Assembly: GCA_029876055.1 (NCBI GenBank)
Contig: CM056875.1
Span: 1,116,001-1,180,000 of the forward strand
DNA length: 64,000 bases
Origin: Madurella fahalii
Taxonomy: Eukaryota; Ascomycota; Sordariomycetes; Sordariales
Direction of reading: 5' to 3'
The notes under the pieces are model-generated. The model was given only the letters and a program-made list of their open reading frames with translations, ran no database searches and was not told the origin of the DNA. Position numbers and translations under genes: made by a program. Below are positions 1 through 10,900 of this stretch, one piece after another; position 1 is the first letter of the stretch, and the number at the start of each line of letters is the position of its first letter.

Positions 1-1199
1 TACGTGCCATCGAAGCCGGGCAGGATAAAGCCGTAACAGTTATCCTCGAGGCACCGACGTGGACACGGCCTGCAGGGATTCCAGCTCTACGACACTGCTT
101 GCCTTAGCGTCGCAGCAAGGGATGATACACACAATCCGGAGGCTGCTTCTATAGGGGGATACCAACCCGGACGCCGCTGACAGATCCGGCCACACTGTTC
201 TGTCTCTGGCTGCTGAGCAGGGCCACGTCGAGACGGTGCGAGAGCTGCTCAAGAGTGGGCGAGTGCCACTGAAACACAGCGGCGGTACGGAGAGACTGAG
301 CACACTCTTCTGCGCCACACAAGCTGGCCTGAGCGCGATTGTCGACTCCCCGGCTCTAATGGGTGGCTTACAGACATCAAGGCCCTTTCCGGTACGAAAG
401 GCGTTCACCCCGATACGGCCGACTCAGGTCCAGGATGCCGCTCTGCTGGGCCGCTAGTAAGGGACATGACGCCGTTGTTGAGCACCTGATCAGCGTCGGA
501 GCAGATGTGAACGTTAAGACAGCGGATGGCTGGACACCTCTACATTATGCGGCAGAATCCTGGAGGGAAACTGTCATCAAAACCCTTCTGCCTAACGCAG
601 ATACCGCTACGCCGTTGGTGGCAGCGCTCCGGTTTTGTGCCGACAACCAGGGTGCCGTCCTCCTGCTTCTACCGTACGACTACGCTAGCCTTCATGTACA
701 GCTACTGAATGGCAACGGCGACATGATACGACGCTTGCTAGACGTCGTATATGACATAAACACAAAAGACCTTTGGTGGTGGACACCCCTCCATTCGGTC
801 GTGACATTCAAGTCAGACCAGCTAGCCACTGTAGCCAGAGTAAGAATGCTTCTCGCCTCCGATTTAAAGCCGGACCTTGGCATTGAGGGTGCCGACGGCC
901 TGACGCCGCTGCGTCTAGCGTTGCGAAAGAACCATCTTGACCTCGTCGAACTGTTGCTCGAGTCCTTTGTAGGCCTGACCCACGGCATTAGCGCCAATGA
1001 CTCGCTCCGGGCCTACGGCCGCGGTGGCGGCCCAACACCGATTATCAAAGTGCATGAGAGCGTGGGCGAGGGAACCAAGGTTATGTGTCTTCTAGCCACA
1101 GACTTTTCCCGGCATCTCAAAAGCGTCCCGAATGCGGCCCATCCGTCTTTCGACGGCAACTATTGTGAGATCAACCTTTCTTATTTAGTTGTTTAAGAG
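1..1199 (+). pseudogene. Ankyrin-repeat gene relic, cut by left edge
   Basis: Several stretches read as ankyrin repeats, but in different frames. One frame around 90-290 gives repeat text such as HTVLSLAAEQGHVETVREL, broken by an in-frame TAG near 150. The frame from about 440 to 1196 gives further repeats (ADVNVKTADGWTPLHYAAES, then a later GLTPLRLALRKNHLDLVELL). A stretch near 300-430 fits neither frame well. Ankyrin repeats are protein-interaction scaffolds; in fungi they often form the C-terminal half of NACHT/NLR-like proteins, but no NTPase or effector domain is visible here. The stop plus frame changes argue for a decayed gene rather than introns. The left part is outside the window. 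The longest open segment ends in a stop at 1194-1196. Confidence 0.7.
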
Positions 1200-1308
1200 A
1201 GCAGCCGTTCCGAGTAAAAGGCCGATACTGATGACTTACGGAGCCTCTGAACAAGCTTCCTCACATTCCGAACTACCCTCCCCTGCTTCAGCTCGACCTC
1301 GACCGGCC

Positions 1309-2024
1309 AATAATGCCATTCTTCAGCCGCAACTTCGGCAGCATCGACTGCACAGTTGCCCTCTACTTCCCTTCCCTCTCACAGTTCACAAGTCGTATCA
1401 CCACGGGGGAAGACCGATGGCAATATCATGATGATCCGGTGGATCTTTACAAAGCAGTTGCCATTGAGAAACGTGAAGCCGTCGATGTGGGGTTTGATGC
1501 TCAGCGACAATTCCCCCCCAAGCACGGGTAGCAGGACTGGAAAGAGCTAGAGAAGCGTTACCAACTTCAGCACGCTGCCCAATGTGTAGATTCAGGATAA
1601 CAAGGTCGATTTCTTCAAGCAATTCCTTGACCGGCTCCGGACGAGATGGTTACGAAGTTGCGAGCAAGGAGAGGAGCTCCTCGCGAATTCCGTGCGTACT
1701 ATAACATCCCCGCATCGATCGTGCTCTGAGACAGGTGGGGGCTCCTTGCTGACGATGTGTTTCTCGGCCAACAGAGAAAGATTGTCCTCAGAAAGGAGGC
1801 AAAGACCACGATTAATATAGCGGCTCCCGAAGGATACTGGCCTATGAATTGACCTTTAAGCCCATCTCAAGGCCCACCTAGGGGCCGCCTACGAGTTCAA
1901 ATCCGAGTATAAAGGCTTCGATGGCGACGAAGAGGCCTTCAGCGAGCTCCCGGGCATTATCCGAGAACTCGCTGACGCCGTCGGCGTGAGGCTCAAAAGG
2001 CTCTACGCAAGTCACAAGAGTTGA
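1309..2024 (+). pseudogene. Unidentified degraded coding segment
   Basis: Protein-like text appears in pieces. Positions 1313-1531 are open for 72 codons. Positions 1863-2024 are open for 53 codons plus stop and have a soluble, charged composition (for example KSEYKGFDGDEEAFSELP). Between them the best-looking frame is interrupted by stops and frame changes. I do not recognise the family. It follows directly on the ankyrin relic and may be part of the same decayed locus. A real gene with several introns is possible, but I could not find a consistent set of splice sites. Confidence 0.35.
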
Positions 2025-2872
2025 TCCAAACAGTATGTCTGATCAATCAAGCTAACCTGGTATTCTGGAGAATGCTGATTCTAGCCCATTCCCCCTCTTG
2101 TCTGCAGGAATTCAACCTCACATCAATCGCTGAAGCCAAGCATTCCACATCGACCAGCAACAGCATGAAACGCCTAACATGGATCACGGTAAGGCCCCGG
2201 CCAAAATCGGTCTAACACGGCCCAGAAGCATAAGAATCTCGCTCATTCGTTTCTGCCCCAATTACTTAGTTCATCTTCCTCTCACATTTATCTCGGTACA
2301 CTTAACCTCAAAGTGACGGCGAGTTTTCTGCCCACAACTGCGCAATTCCAACGGCCTTATTAGACGCTCTTTGGGATGAACTTCGATGCTCTGGATCCAC
2401 TGCCCTCGTGGTAGTATCTGCCGCTGACGCTAGGGACCATGTCCCTGACTGTCAGCATATGGATACTATTCAAGAGAAATGAAATGGTAAGGAAGCGATG
2501 TTCTTGATTCCATCTCTCTTTTCTCCAAACTGTGAGGGATCTAGGATATGTGCTGACTGTAAGGCGATTGCTCGAGGAAAAGCTGGAAGCGAAGCTTGCT
2601 TGGTTGGTCAAGGCTCGGAAGGAGGGGGAGTGAGGCTCTACGGTGAGCTCTCTGGCTCTTGCTTTAGAGCACTACTTACATTACCTATTGCGACGGCTTA
2701 CACTGACGGCGCCTTCATGACTGTCGGTCATCCACCTGTCCTGGGGCTTTATATCTTAGGTTCTCACAGAAAACTGGTAAGCTGGGAGAAGTAACCAAGT
2801 ACGGTAATTCATAACTCCCTCTCACGAAGTTAAGGAATTGGGAGCTACGAGTTTACTAACTGAAATGGAAAT

Positions 2873-2909
<37 letters not shown>

Positions 2910-3138
2910 AATGTCTGTTGCTCTTTAACCGTTTACTGGTAACGGAGGATACTACGGCCGTTTTGATGTGCCACCGTTCAAGTGGATCTTCTGCCAGATG
3001 CTTCACGGGGATAGTCACGTGTCAATTGACAGGGGCCCTGGAACCGATGCTATGCGACACCGCCGCCCCTCGGCAGAGGCTCAGAGTACTGATTTCAACC
3101 GTCCGATTCCCAGATCCACGGGCTGGCCAACATGCAAA
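2025..3138. other. Intergenic stretch upstream of HMG-CoA lyase
   Basis: No convincing gene is visible. It contains short random open frames and, at 2872-2910, an (AC)n run followed by (AT)n. The last ~200 bp should include the promoter and 5' leader of the HMG-CoA lyase gene. No TATA box or named operator could be assigned. Confidence 0.5.
2872..2910. repeat. Compound dinucleotide microsatellite (AC)n-(AT)n
   Basis: An uninterrupted AC run passes directly into an AT run, together about 39 bp, roughly 230 bp upstream of the HMG-CoA lyase start codon. It is a simple-sequence repeat with no sign of coding function. Confidence 0.95.
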
Positions 3139-4340
3139 ATGGCGAGGTTTGCGTTACTATCACGCCGCTTCCCGCGCTTCCAACTATGCGTGCGCAGCAC
3201 CCGGGCGTTTGCGACGGCATCCGAGCAGCGGCCCTCGTTTGACAACCGCATCAAGCTCGTCGAGGTCGGGCCTCGCGATGGCCTGCAAAACGAGAAGATG
3301 GCCATCCCCCTGGAGACCAAGATCGAGCTGATTGAGCGCTTGGCGGGGACTGGCCTGACGACAATCGAAGCTGGCTCGTTTGTCTCGCCAAAGTGGGTGC
3401 CACAGGTGCGTCCCTCCCATCCTTCCTTCGCCTATTGGCATATCGCAGAACAACTGACCTCGCTCCGTCTTTTTCTTCCCACACACACCAGATGGCCAAC
3501 TCGTCCGAAATCCTCAATCACCTCCTCACCAAACCCCCGGAGTCCCGCACCCCTCTGACCTTCTCGTTCCTCGCGCCCAACATCAAAGGCCTCGACAGCG
3601 CCGTCACGGCCCTCTACCGGAACCCCAACACCTTCGTGTCGGGCACCACCCGGCCGACCCACGACAAGCCGGCCGTGGAGATCGCCGTCTTCGCCGCGGC
3701 GACCGAGTCGTTCTCGCAGCGGAACCTCAACTGCAGCATCGAGACGTCGCTCGCGCGGTTCCGCGAGGTGATCCAGTCGGCCAAGGACAACCTGTCGCTG
3801 CGGGTGCGGGCGTACGTGTCGGTGGTGCTGGGGTGCCCGTTCGAGGGGTACGACGTGGACCCGCACCGGGTGGCGGAGATCGCGACGGAGCTGCTGGGCA
3901 TGGGCGCCGACGAGATCGCGCTCGGCGACACGACGGGCATGGGCACGGCGCCCCGCACCAAGGAGCTGCTCAACTGCCTGCGCAGCGCGGGCATCCGCAA
4001 CGAGGACGTCGCCATGCACTTCCACGACACGTACGGCCAGGCCCTGGTCAACACGGCCGTCGCCCTCGAACACGGCATCCGGACGTTTGACTGCAGCGTT
4101 GGCGGCCTCGGCGGCTGCCCCTACTCGCCCGGCGCTACCGGGAATGTGGCGACCGAGGACATGGTGTATTTTATGGAGAGTCTGGGGATGGACACCGGGG
4201 TGGATTTGGATGCCGTTGCCGACATTGGGGAGTGGATCACGGCCGAGGTTGGGAAGCCCAACGCGAGTACTGTCGGGAAGGCCGTGTTAGGGTCGAGGAG
4301 GAGGATTGAGGAAGAAAAGCGAGAGCAGGGAGAAACGTAA
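3139..4340 (+). CDS. HMGCL: Hydroxymethylglutaryl-CoA lyase, mitochondrial
   Basis: Cleaves HMG-CoA to acetyl-CoA and acetoacetate, the last step of leucine breakdown, in the mitochondrial matrix. Exons are 3139-3405 and 3492-4340, with one 86-bp intron (GTGCGT...CAG, phase 0), giving 371 aa. The N-terminus is Arg-rich and lacks acidic residues (MARFALLSRRF), as expected of a mitochondrial presequence. A TIM-barrel HMGL-like domain follows. Visible motifs are the metal/substrate loop VEVGPRDGLQNE (Asp47), the metal ligands in HFHDTYGQA (His266, His268) and the family signature GGLGGCPYSPGATGNVATED with catalytic Cys298. No C-terminal peroxisomal SKL-type signal is present. ATG 3139 is preferred because the presequence starts cleanly there; the frame is open further upstream to an ATG at 2968. 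The gene is complete and the family assignment is secure. Confidence 0.96.
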
Positions 4341-5291
4341 ACGGCGTGTGGGAGAATATGTAGAACGTCGAACTTCTTCTTCAGCATAGTACGGCAGGGC
4401 ATGCAGACGGACGGTGTGATATATCAATTGGGAAAGAATTAGTAAATGAAACGGATGCCACGACAAACAAGCGAACAAGCAAACGGCGTGTAATGTTGTC
4501 AATGATATGTTTGCCATGACAAGGCCACGGTGCAGCTTGCCAACCAACCCCACCCCCCCCCCCCCCAAAAAAAAAAAACACGTTTGCGGTGTTCATAAGC
4601 GGCGATGAATGCCCTACATGGAATCTCACTCTGAATATACCCATCAATCTTGACCACCTTGACCTCTGTATTTCATTACTGGAAATCTGGCCCATCACCC
4701 CAAAGCGACCGCTTTTAAGTGGGCAGCTGCCCTTACGTCCATCATAACTCAGCCTGGCAACAGAACCTTCCGCTGCCACGGGGTAGTCAGGGTAGTGCCA
4801 TCTGGGCCTTAGAGGCTCTATGCCAGCCAATTCTTTAGGCTGAGCTGCTCTTGTGCTATAAAGAAGCAAGGAAAATCGGACCGGCCCTGGTGGTGGCCCA
4901 ACTGGTGAAGCGATGGCACGACTGTCATCGGCGACAGTGAAGTCGAGAATAAGTCCGACTCCTGCGTCAGTCCGGTGCTGGTTCCACCTTTACACTCCAT
5001 GCACGATCGGAGAAGGACAGGAACGTACATGGGCATGAATGAGACATCGAGGGCCGGATCAGCTAAAAGAGCACTGAGCGACTGAGGGGACGGCGGCCTA
5101 TGGAAATTGGTTTGGATAGAGGTATATTCAGTCATCCAGGAGTGAGCCATTGCAGTAATGCGTCGTTTTTGGATCTGCTTTACGACACCCGGGCATTGTT
5201 GCGGGAAGGCAAAGCGAGCAGCTGGTATAGATGGTTCATCACGATTTTAGACTGCGTACCCAAGGGAGAAAACCTGTACCCGGCAATGACT
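4341..5291. other. Intergenic between convergent lyase and DHS genes
   Basis: This is the shared 3' side of two convergent genes. No gene is recognisable. It contains a C14-A12 homopolymer junction at 4553-4578. The short open frames on both strands have no protein-like features. Confidence 0.5.
4553..4578. repeat. Poly-C/poly-A homopolymer junction
   Basis: Fourteen C residues are followed by twelve A residues in the 3' flank of the HMG-CoA lyase gene. Homopolymers like this are prone to length error in both replication and sequencing, which matters for the two frameshifts noted elsewhere in the window. Confidence 0.95.
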
Positions 5292-6478
5292 CTATTCGTC
5301 TTTTGCAAACGTATTGGCTACAATAAAGGGAAAGCAGGTTGTCGCCTCGCCGTAGACCTTTCCCATGGTTAGCCACACCTTGACGCATATCCATGGCGAC
5401 GAGCACATACCTTAACAGAGTCTGCCCCGATCTTGATCTTGCCCCACGAGACTGCCTCGTCGGGCCGGGCACCCGCATCGCTGCCGTCGAACTCCTGCGC
5501 CGTGTTGATGTACACAGCAGACTCGGCACCGTTCCGCATCAAGCACGCATTCGCAATGTGGTGCTTGACCACTCCACCTCCCAAGATGATCATGCCCGCA
5601 CGTTTCGCCCTGACAGCGATCGTGTTGATCCTCCGGATGTCCTCGACGATGTCAATCTTGAGCTGCTTCGGCGACGCTTTGAACGTGTGGAAATACAGCA
5701 TGTCGCCCAGACTGCCGTCCGTCAGGGCAGGGCAGAAGACGGGGATGTTGTTCTTGTGGGCCCAGTAGTAGACTGACCGCTCGTCGTTGATCTCCTTGCC
5801 GAGACGGTGGATGACCTTAGACGGGGTCCAGTTGATCTCATCATCGGTCCCCTTGCTGGCCTCTTGCTCCTCGAGCATCTTGTCGAGGATGGGCACGACC
5901 CAGTCCTCGAATGCGCAGTAGTTGGAGTTGGGCACAACCAGGTTGCCTATCCGGTTGAGTCCCTTGGCGCGCAGCTCGGCGCCGACCTCGCTGAAAGACG
6001 ACATGTAGGTGTCGCCGAGGCACTTGATAAAGTCCTCCTCGATGCCGCCTGCCGTGGTCACGATGGCCGAGACATGGTTGTGCTCGACCAGATAGCGGAA
6101 GACGCCTCGGAGGCCGGACGAGATCATGTTGGATGTGTAGCCCAGGAAGATGGTCGTCTTGTCCCCCGACTCGGGCGATCTCCATGCTCGCTGGACTTTG
6201 GTTAGTGTGGGCTGTCGCGCGCCGCGATCGCCGTGCCCCATTTTCTCAAGAGCCTAGCCAGTTCGTACCATTTCGTTGATGATGCGGATGGCCTCGCACA
6301 TTGATGACGCCTGGAACCCCATGTATTTCATGCCCTGGAAGAGGTCGTCGACTGTGATGGGCCGGCCCTTGAACTTGTTGAAGTCCAGCTCCTCAACCTT
6401 TTGTGCCCCCTGGGGCATGTCGGCCGACTTGACCAGCACCGCGTCCGTGGCGGCGCTGGGAGGCATATTGGATGCCAT
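5292..6478 (-). CDS. DYS1: Deoxyhypusine synthase
   Basis: Transfers the aminobutyl group of spermidine to one lysine of eIF5A, the first step of hypusine formation (NAD-dependent, cytosolic). Exons on the minus strand are 6478-6269, 6190-5411 and 5357-5292, giving 351 aa, close to the usual length. Introns are 78 bp (6191-6268) and 53 bp (5358-5410), both phase 0. The family is identified by SGDKTTIFLGYTSNMISSGL, the NAD/spermidine-site text FCPALTDGSLGD, HHIANACLMRNGAESAVYIN, and the active-site lysine in EAVSWGKI (Lys321). The C-terminus (VYGEATTCFPFIVANTFAKD) only appears if the last 22-codon exon is spliced in. Reading through the second intron instead gives an unrelated tail. The start ATG 6478 gives a normal N-terminus. 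The gene is divergent from the SANT-protein gene. Confidence 0.95.
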
Positions 6479-7910
6479 CCTGACCGTGGGTCGTGATGCG
6501 CAGGATGCGTGGGCAAGTATAACACTTCTTCGGGATAACTTAGAAAATCGGGTTCACTTAGTTCCAAAGATTATATTGAACCTCTTTACCCGTCCTACGG
6601 TTCCTGCGTTGTCTTGGGAATGGAATCCAGGCCCGCGGGTTCGAGGTTTTTTGGACGAAGCGTGACCCCACTTTCGCCTCTCTCTCAAAAGACCCGACAC
6701 CAAACACATATGGAGCTACTTGCTCGCTGCGGGTCAAATAACGGCAATCCATTTATTTACTGTTCCTGTTCGTCTCACGTCTGGTGGCCGAGATGATGGA
6801 TTCTCGGCTTGGTGACTACAACGCGCTCAAACCTCTAGGGCCTCGAAGCATGGAAGCATCTGTCAAGGGGAGGAGGTTTCTTTGTTGCCCGACCGTTTTG
6901 GTTAAGACTCGGACGCTTTTAGCCGATCCATGCGGGCCGGAGATTCAGGTTGCGGCGGCGCCTTGTCAAAATCCACGTCAGATCTTTGCGACAAAGGGTG
7001 GCCCGCGCACCACGCCGCTGACGGCATGGTTGTGCGTCCAGCCTCGAAACAGGTGATTTGGGCTTCATGTCTTTGCAAGGATGGATTAGTTTGTGCCGGC
7101 TCCGTCTTCCAAGGGGAGCCAGAATAATAAGGGACTGGAAAACGGTCTGTGGGGTGCTACACTAGCTGTAGTGCAGGTTCTGCCATGGCGCTTGCAACCG
7201 ATTGCGGATCTCCACAGTTCCACATTGCACGCTTGCACAAATGCGGCCTAGCCTGCGGCACCGAATTCGGGTCTCATCAAGATTTCTCGGGTACGTACCT
7301 TGAGCGGGCGAATGGGCCGGGGCGAGGCGTGCTGGGCTGGCGCCTGGGCTTGTGGTCCGTGTGTCGAGTCCCGGGGAGGGCAGCAATTCGAGATGCACGT
7401 CTCGCCGTCGTCCAATCTTCGGCCATTTGTCCTCCATATCCAACAGCCATCTCCATCAAAGCGCGTCCCCGTTCCACGCCAACCGAGACAGCGCTCCCAG
7501 GCGGCCGGAATCTTTACCGAGGGAAACATTGGACGGACACGATTTTTCCTTGTTCTCTTGTTTGTGCTCGCTACCTCGCGCCCGTCGAAACCCAAGTTGC
7601 GCCGTTGCCCTGGCTCCAGCCTCATCGCGCAGCCCGAAGCAGAAGGTCCAGGATCGGGAAAGCCGTTTGAGGCTATTCTGAGCGCGCGCCGTCAAAGCTA
7701 AAGCGATGCGTCATCGGGTGCCGGCTCGCTAAGTTCTCACGATCGGCGGGCCTCGCTCGTAAACTGCAATGTGCGTCAAGTTCCAGCTTCCTCCTTACCG
7801 CAGAGTTTTCCACTTCCTCTCCCCTCCCCTCCCTCCTCTCCTCTCCCTCTCCCCGCTTCTCCCCCGGCTCCTCCCACTCTCCCCTCCCATCTGAGTGCCG
7901 TTATGGGTAT
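6479..7910. other. Divergent intergenic region, DHS / SANT gene
   Basis: This separates two divergently transcribed genes and must hold both promoters. No gene is recognisable. The stretch 7785-7895 is a strong pyrimidine (CT) tract on the plus strand just before the SANT gene start, typical of fungal promoters and 5' leaders. No specific factor site is assigned. Confidence 0.5.
7790..7895 (+). promoter_or_regulatory. Pyrimidine-rich leader of the SANT gene
   Basis: About 100 bp of almost pure C/T lies immediately upstream of the proposed start codon at 7911. CT-rich blocks near transcription starts are common in strongly expressed filamentous-fungal genes. The assignment to this promoter or leader is inference from position and composition only. 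Confidence 0.45.
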
Positions 7911-10900
7911 ATGGATCGTACCCGGAATCGCCCCGAGAATCGCACTCGGAAGTTCCCGAGTCCTGCGTCTAAGCAAACTAGATTGCCATCAGCCCATCGA
8001 CCTCGCTATCATCGCCTTGCCTGTCCTCCCTTCACAATTGGGTCCCGTCATCCGTGTCGTCGTGTTAACCATGGCTCTCGCCGTAGGTCGAGGTATCCGG
8101 GCAGCCGCTATGACGGCGATCGGCGATCTCGCTCGCCGCACGATAGGTCTCCATATGGAGACCGTGGCCCGCAGTATCCCGATGTTGACCGCAGGCGCCC
8201 GCCACCAGATTCGCGAAGCAACCCGGGCAGCTTCCCGCCCGGCCGAGATGGGTTCCGTGATTCGCTCTCCGGGATACAACCGCCTCGTGGACCAAAGGCT
8301 CTACTCGATCCCCCCAGCGGGCCGCGTGGTGGTGGTTTCGGCGCTGATTTCCGTGGTGGGAGAGGGCGCGGCGGCGCACGTGGTCGGCAATGGCGAGATG
8401 ATGGCCGAGATCCCGGGCGTGACCGCGATGATTACCGAGACCGACCGCACTTTAGGGATGAGCGAAGCCGTGAGCGAGAGCGAGAACGCGACAGGGAAAG
8501 GGACCGAGACTGGAGGGACCGACCCGACTTTACTCGCACGCGGAGACCAACCCCTCCTCCTCTGAGGGCCCGCTCCCCACTGCCTTCGCGGGACTTTAGA
8601 GACGCACGAGACGTACCGTTGGGAGTTGACGCCGAGCGTGCGAGACGGGAATCCAGGGACGGACCATTGTCGGCCGGCTCCTCGAATTCGGACCCCATGT
8701 TCGCTCCGTCGCAGTTCCGCGGCGGATTCGGCCGAGGCGGAGGAAGGGGCGGGAGCCGAGGTCGCGGCGACTGGGATCAGAGAGGAGGTAGGAATTTCTA
8801 CGACGAGCGAGATCGTTACCCGCCACGGAGTCGGTCTCAGGAAAGCCGATGGGGACGGGAACAGGAAGATCGGGACCGCAGGGACAGCAGGTATCCAGAC
8901 TCAGCCAGAGATCCTCGCGATGACCGCGACGTCAGAGACAGGGAGCGCGAAACCATTCGCCCAAAGCCCGATCGAGTCTCGCACGAACCTCCCTCGGCGA
9001 AGGACGTCTCCCCCCACCACTTGCACCTTCGGCGCCCGCTTTTGGATCGGTTCCAAGCCGTCAACCGTCGTCCACGGATATCCAGTCCCTCACCGGTAAG
9101 CCCCCACCAACCGGCCCCAGGGCACTAGCCGAAGACAGGCCAGCTCCTACGGGCCCTGGGGCCGGAAACGAGAGGCCGCCGCCAACCGGCCCATCCAAGC
9201 CGGCACTCTCGAGCGGCAGCCCTTCCATACCCCTCGGACCCCGAGCCCAACAGAAGCAACAGCGCTCCAGCAAGCAGTGGATCAACCCTTCCATCGCGGT
9301 GAAAAAGGCGCAAGAGTCGCCGAAGGGCGCACGATCGCAGAGCTTCGTATCACAGGAAGCGAGACCTTTTTACCGCCCAGAATCCTCTCACTCCGAATAC
9401 CATGGAGATTTTGAGAAGCGCCCCCGAAGCCCGGATGCAAAATCAGATTCCCACGCCACGAGCGCCGACCGATATGGAGGACTTCACCTTACTGGCCCCA
9501 ACGACATCGCCATCAAATCCGAGAGGGGCTCGCAATCCGCCAGGACATCGGTTGACCGAGAAACAAGAACTGCCTTTGATGACGGCGACGTGCACATGGG
9601 AGGGACGGAATCCTCCGACCGGGCGCAGCAGGGCCAACAACCAACGAGTCCAGCCGTTCCGAAAACCGGTGAGTCTGCTATCGAGGCTACCGAGAAGGCC
9701 GAGAAACCCAAAGAACCTGCTGTTATGGAGAAGAAGCACGTTGTCATTGCGGCTCCGTCTTCGCGAGTTCAATTGCCGGACCGAGACGCCGCTACCCCCG
9801 CAGCGGATGTGTCATACGAGTCGGACGATGACGAGGATTTCGATGATTACTTCGAGAAGGAAATTTCCAGGAACGAGGCCGAACTAAAGAAGCTGGAAGA
9901 CGCTATTGACAAGGTTCCGGTGCACATTGTTCGACGGTATGCGACGGTGGTACACGAGGCAATGCTGGGCGTGCTCAAAGATAGTGTCAACTTGGTGGAC
10001 TTGATAGGGCCCATTCCCCAAGGTTTCACTTTCCCCCGCCCCAGGCCAGGGACCGAAGCGCCTGACAAGAAAATGGCCGATCCGGAGAGCAAGGCCAATG
10101 AAATGCCTCCCGCAACCCGCGAGCCCTCGGCGATCCCGACCGTGGAGGGCGTCGATAGCAGCTCGGTCCAACCCCCGGAGCCCCAACCCAAAGTCGAGGA
10201 GACGGATACCGAAGGCTCAGTGCTACCTCCTGTTCTCGCCCTGGAGGAGATAAAACCGCTCAATGAGGATGTTGATATGCATGATGCCTCTGAGCACCAA
10301 GCTGGTATGGGCTCAACTCAGCGGTTGGTTTCGGTCAATGGCATGTCGGCGGATGGAGAGGGTCCCGTGTTCTTCCCACCTCCATTCGATCAGCCAGAAA
10401 CCGGGAGGAGCAGTCCATCGCCGGACGATGAGAGCGAAGACAGGACCGAGGACGACGCGAGCATCTACGGCAGTGTTGAGGTGGTTAGGGAGTACTCGAC
10501 AACGCCACCTCCTGAAGATCTGCCGGTATACAATGTCAAGCCGTGGTACCGCAGTCGGCGAGTCCGCGAGCTGGGCCGCAAGGATTCCGCGTTTGGGGAT
10601 TTCCTGTTAGGACGCATCCAAGATCAGGCTGCGGCTGCAGAGAGAGAGCAGGACGAGCTACGACGGGAATATGAAAAGAACTACGAGGCCTATTTGCGCT
10701 TCACCCTTTCGGACGATCCGGCCGCCGTCAAGAGCCGCGAATATTTTACGAGCTCCGGGGTGCAGTCGGCAGTTAATAATAAGTCGGCAAGTTCCGAGTC
10801 GAAGCCCGAAGGGGGCAGGCGGGCAGCGGGCCGCTTCTCGACTGAACTAGATCTCGACTATGCCATCCAGCAGTCGATACGCGAGCACCAGGAGAAGAAG

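Noticed and set aside
2872..2910. Dinucleotide run as a possible telomere or origin element
   Set aside because: Simple AC/AT microsatellite. No TTAGGG-type repeats and no other origin features nearby.
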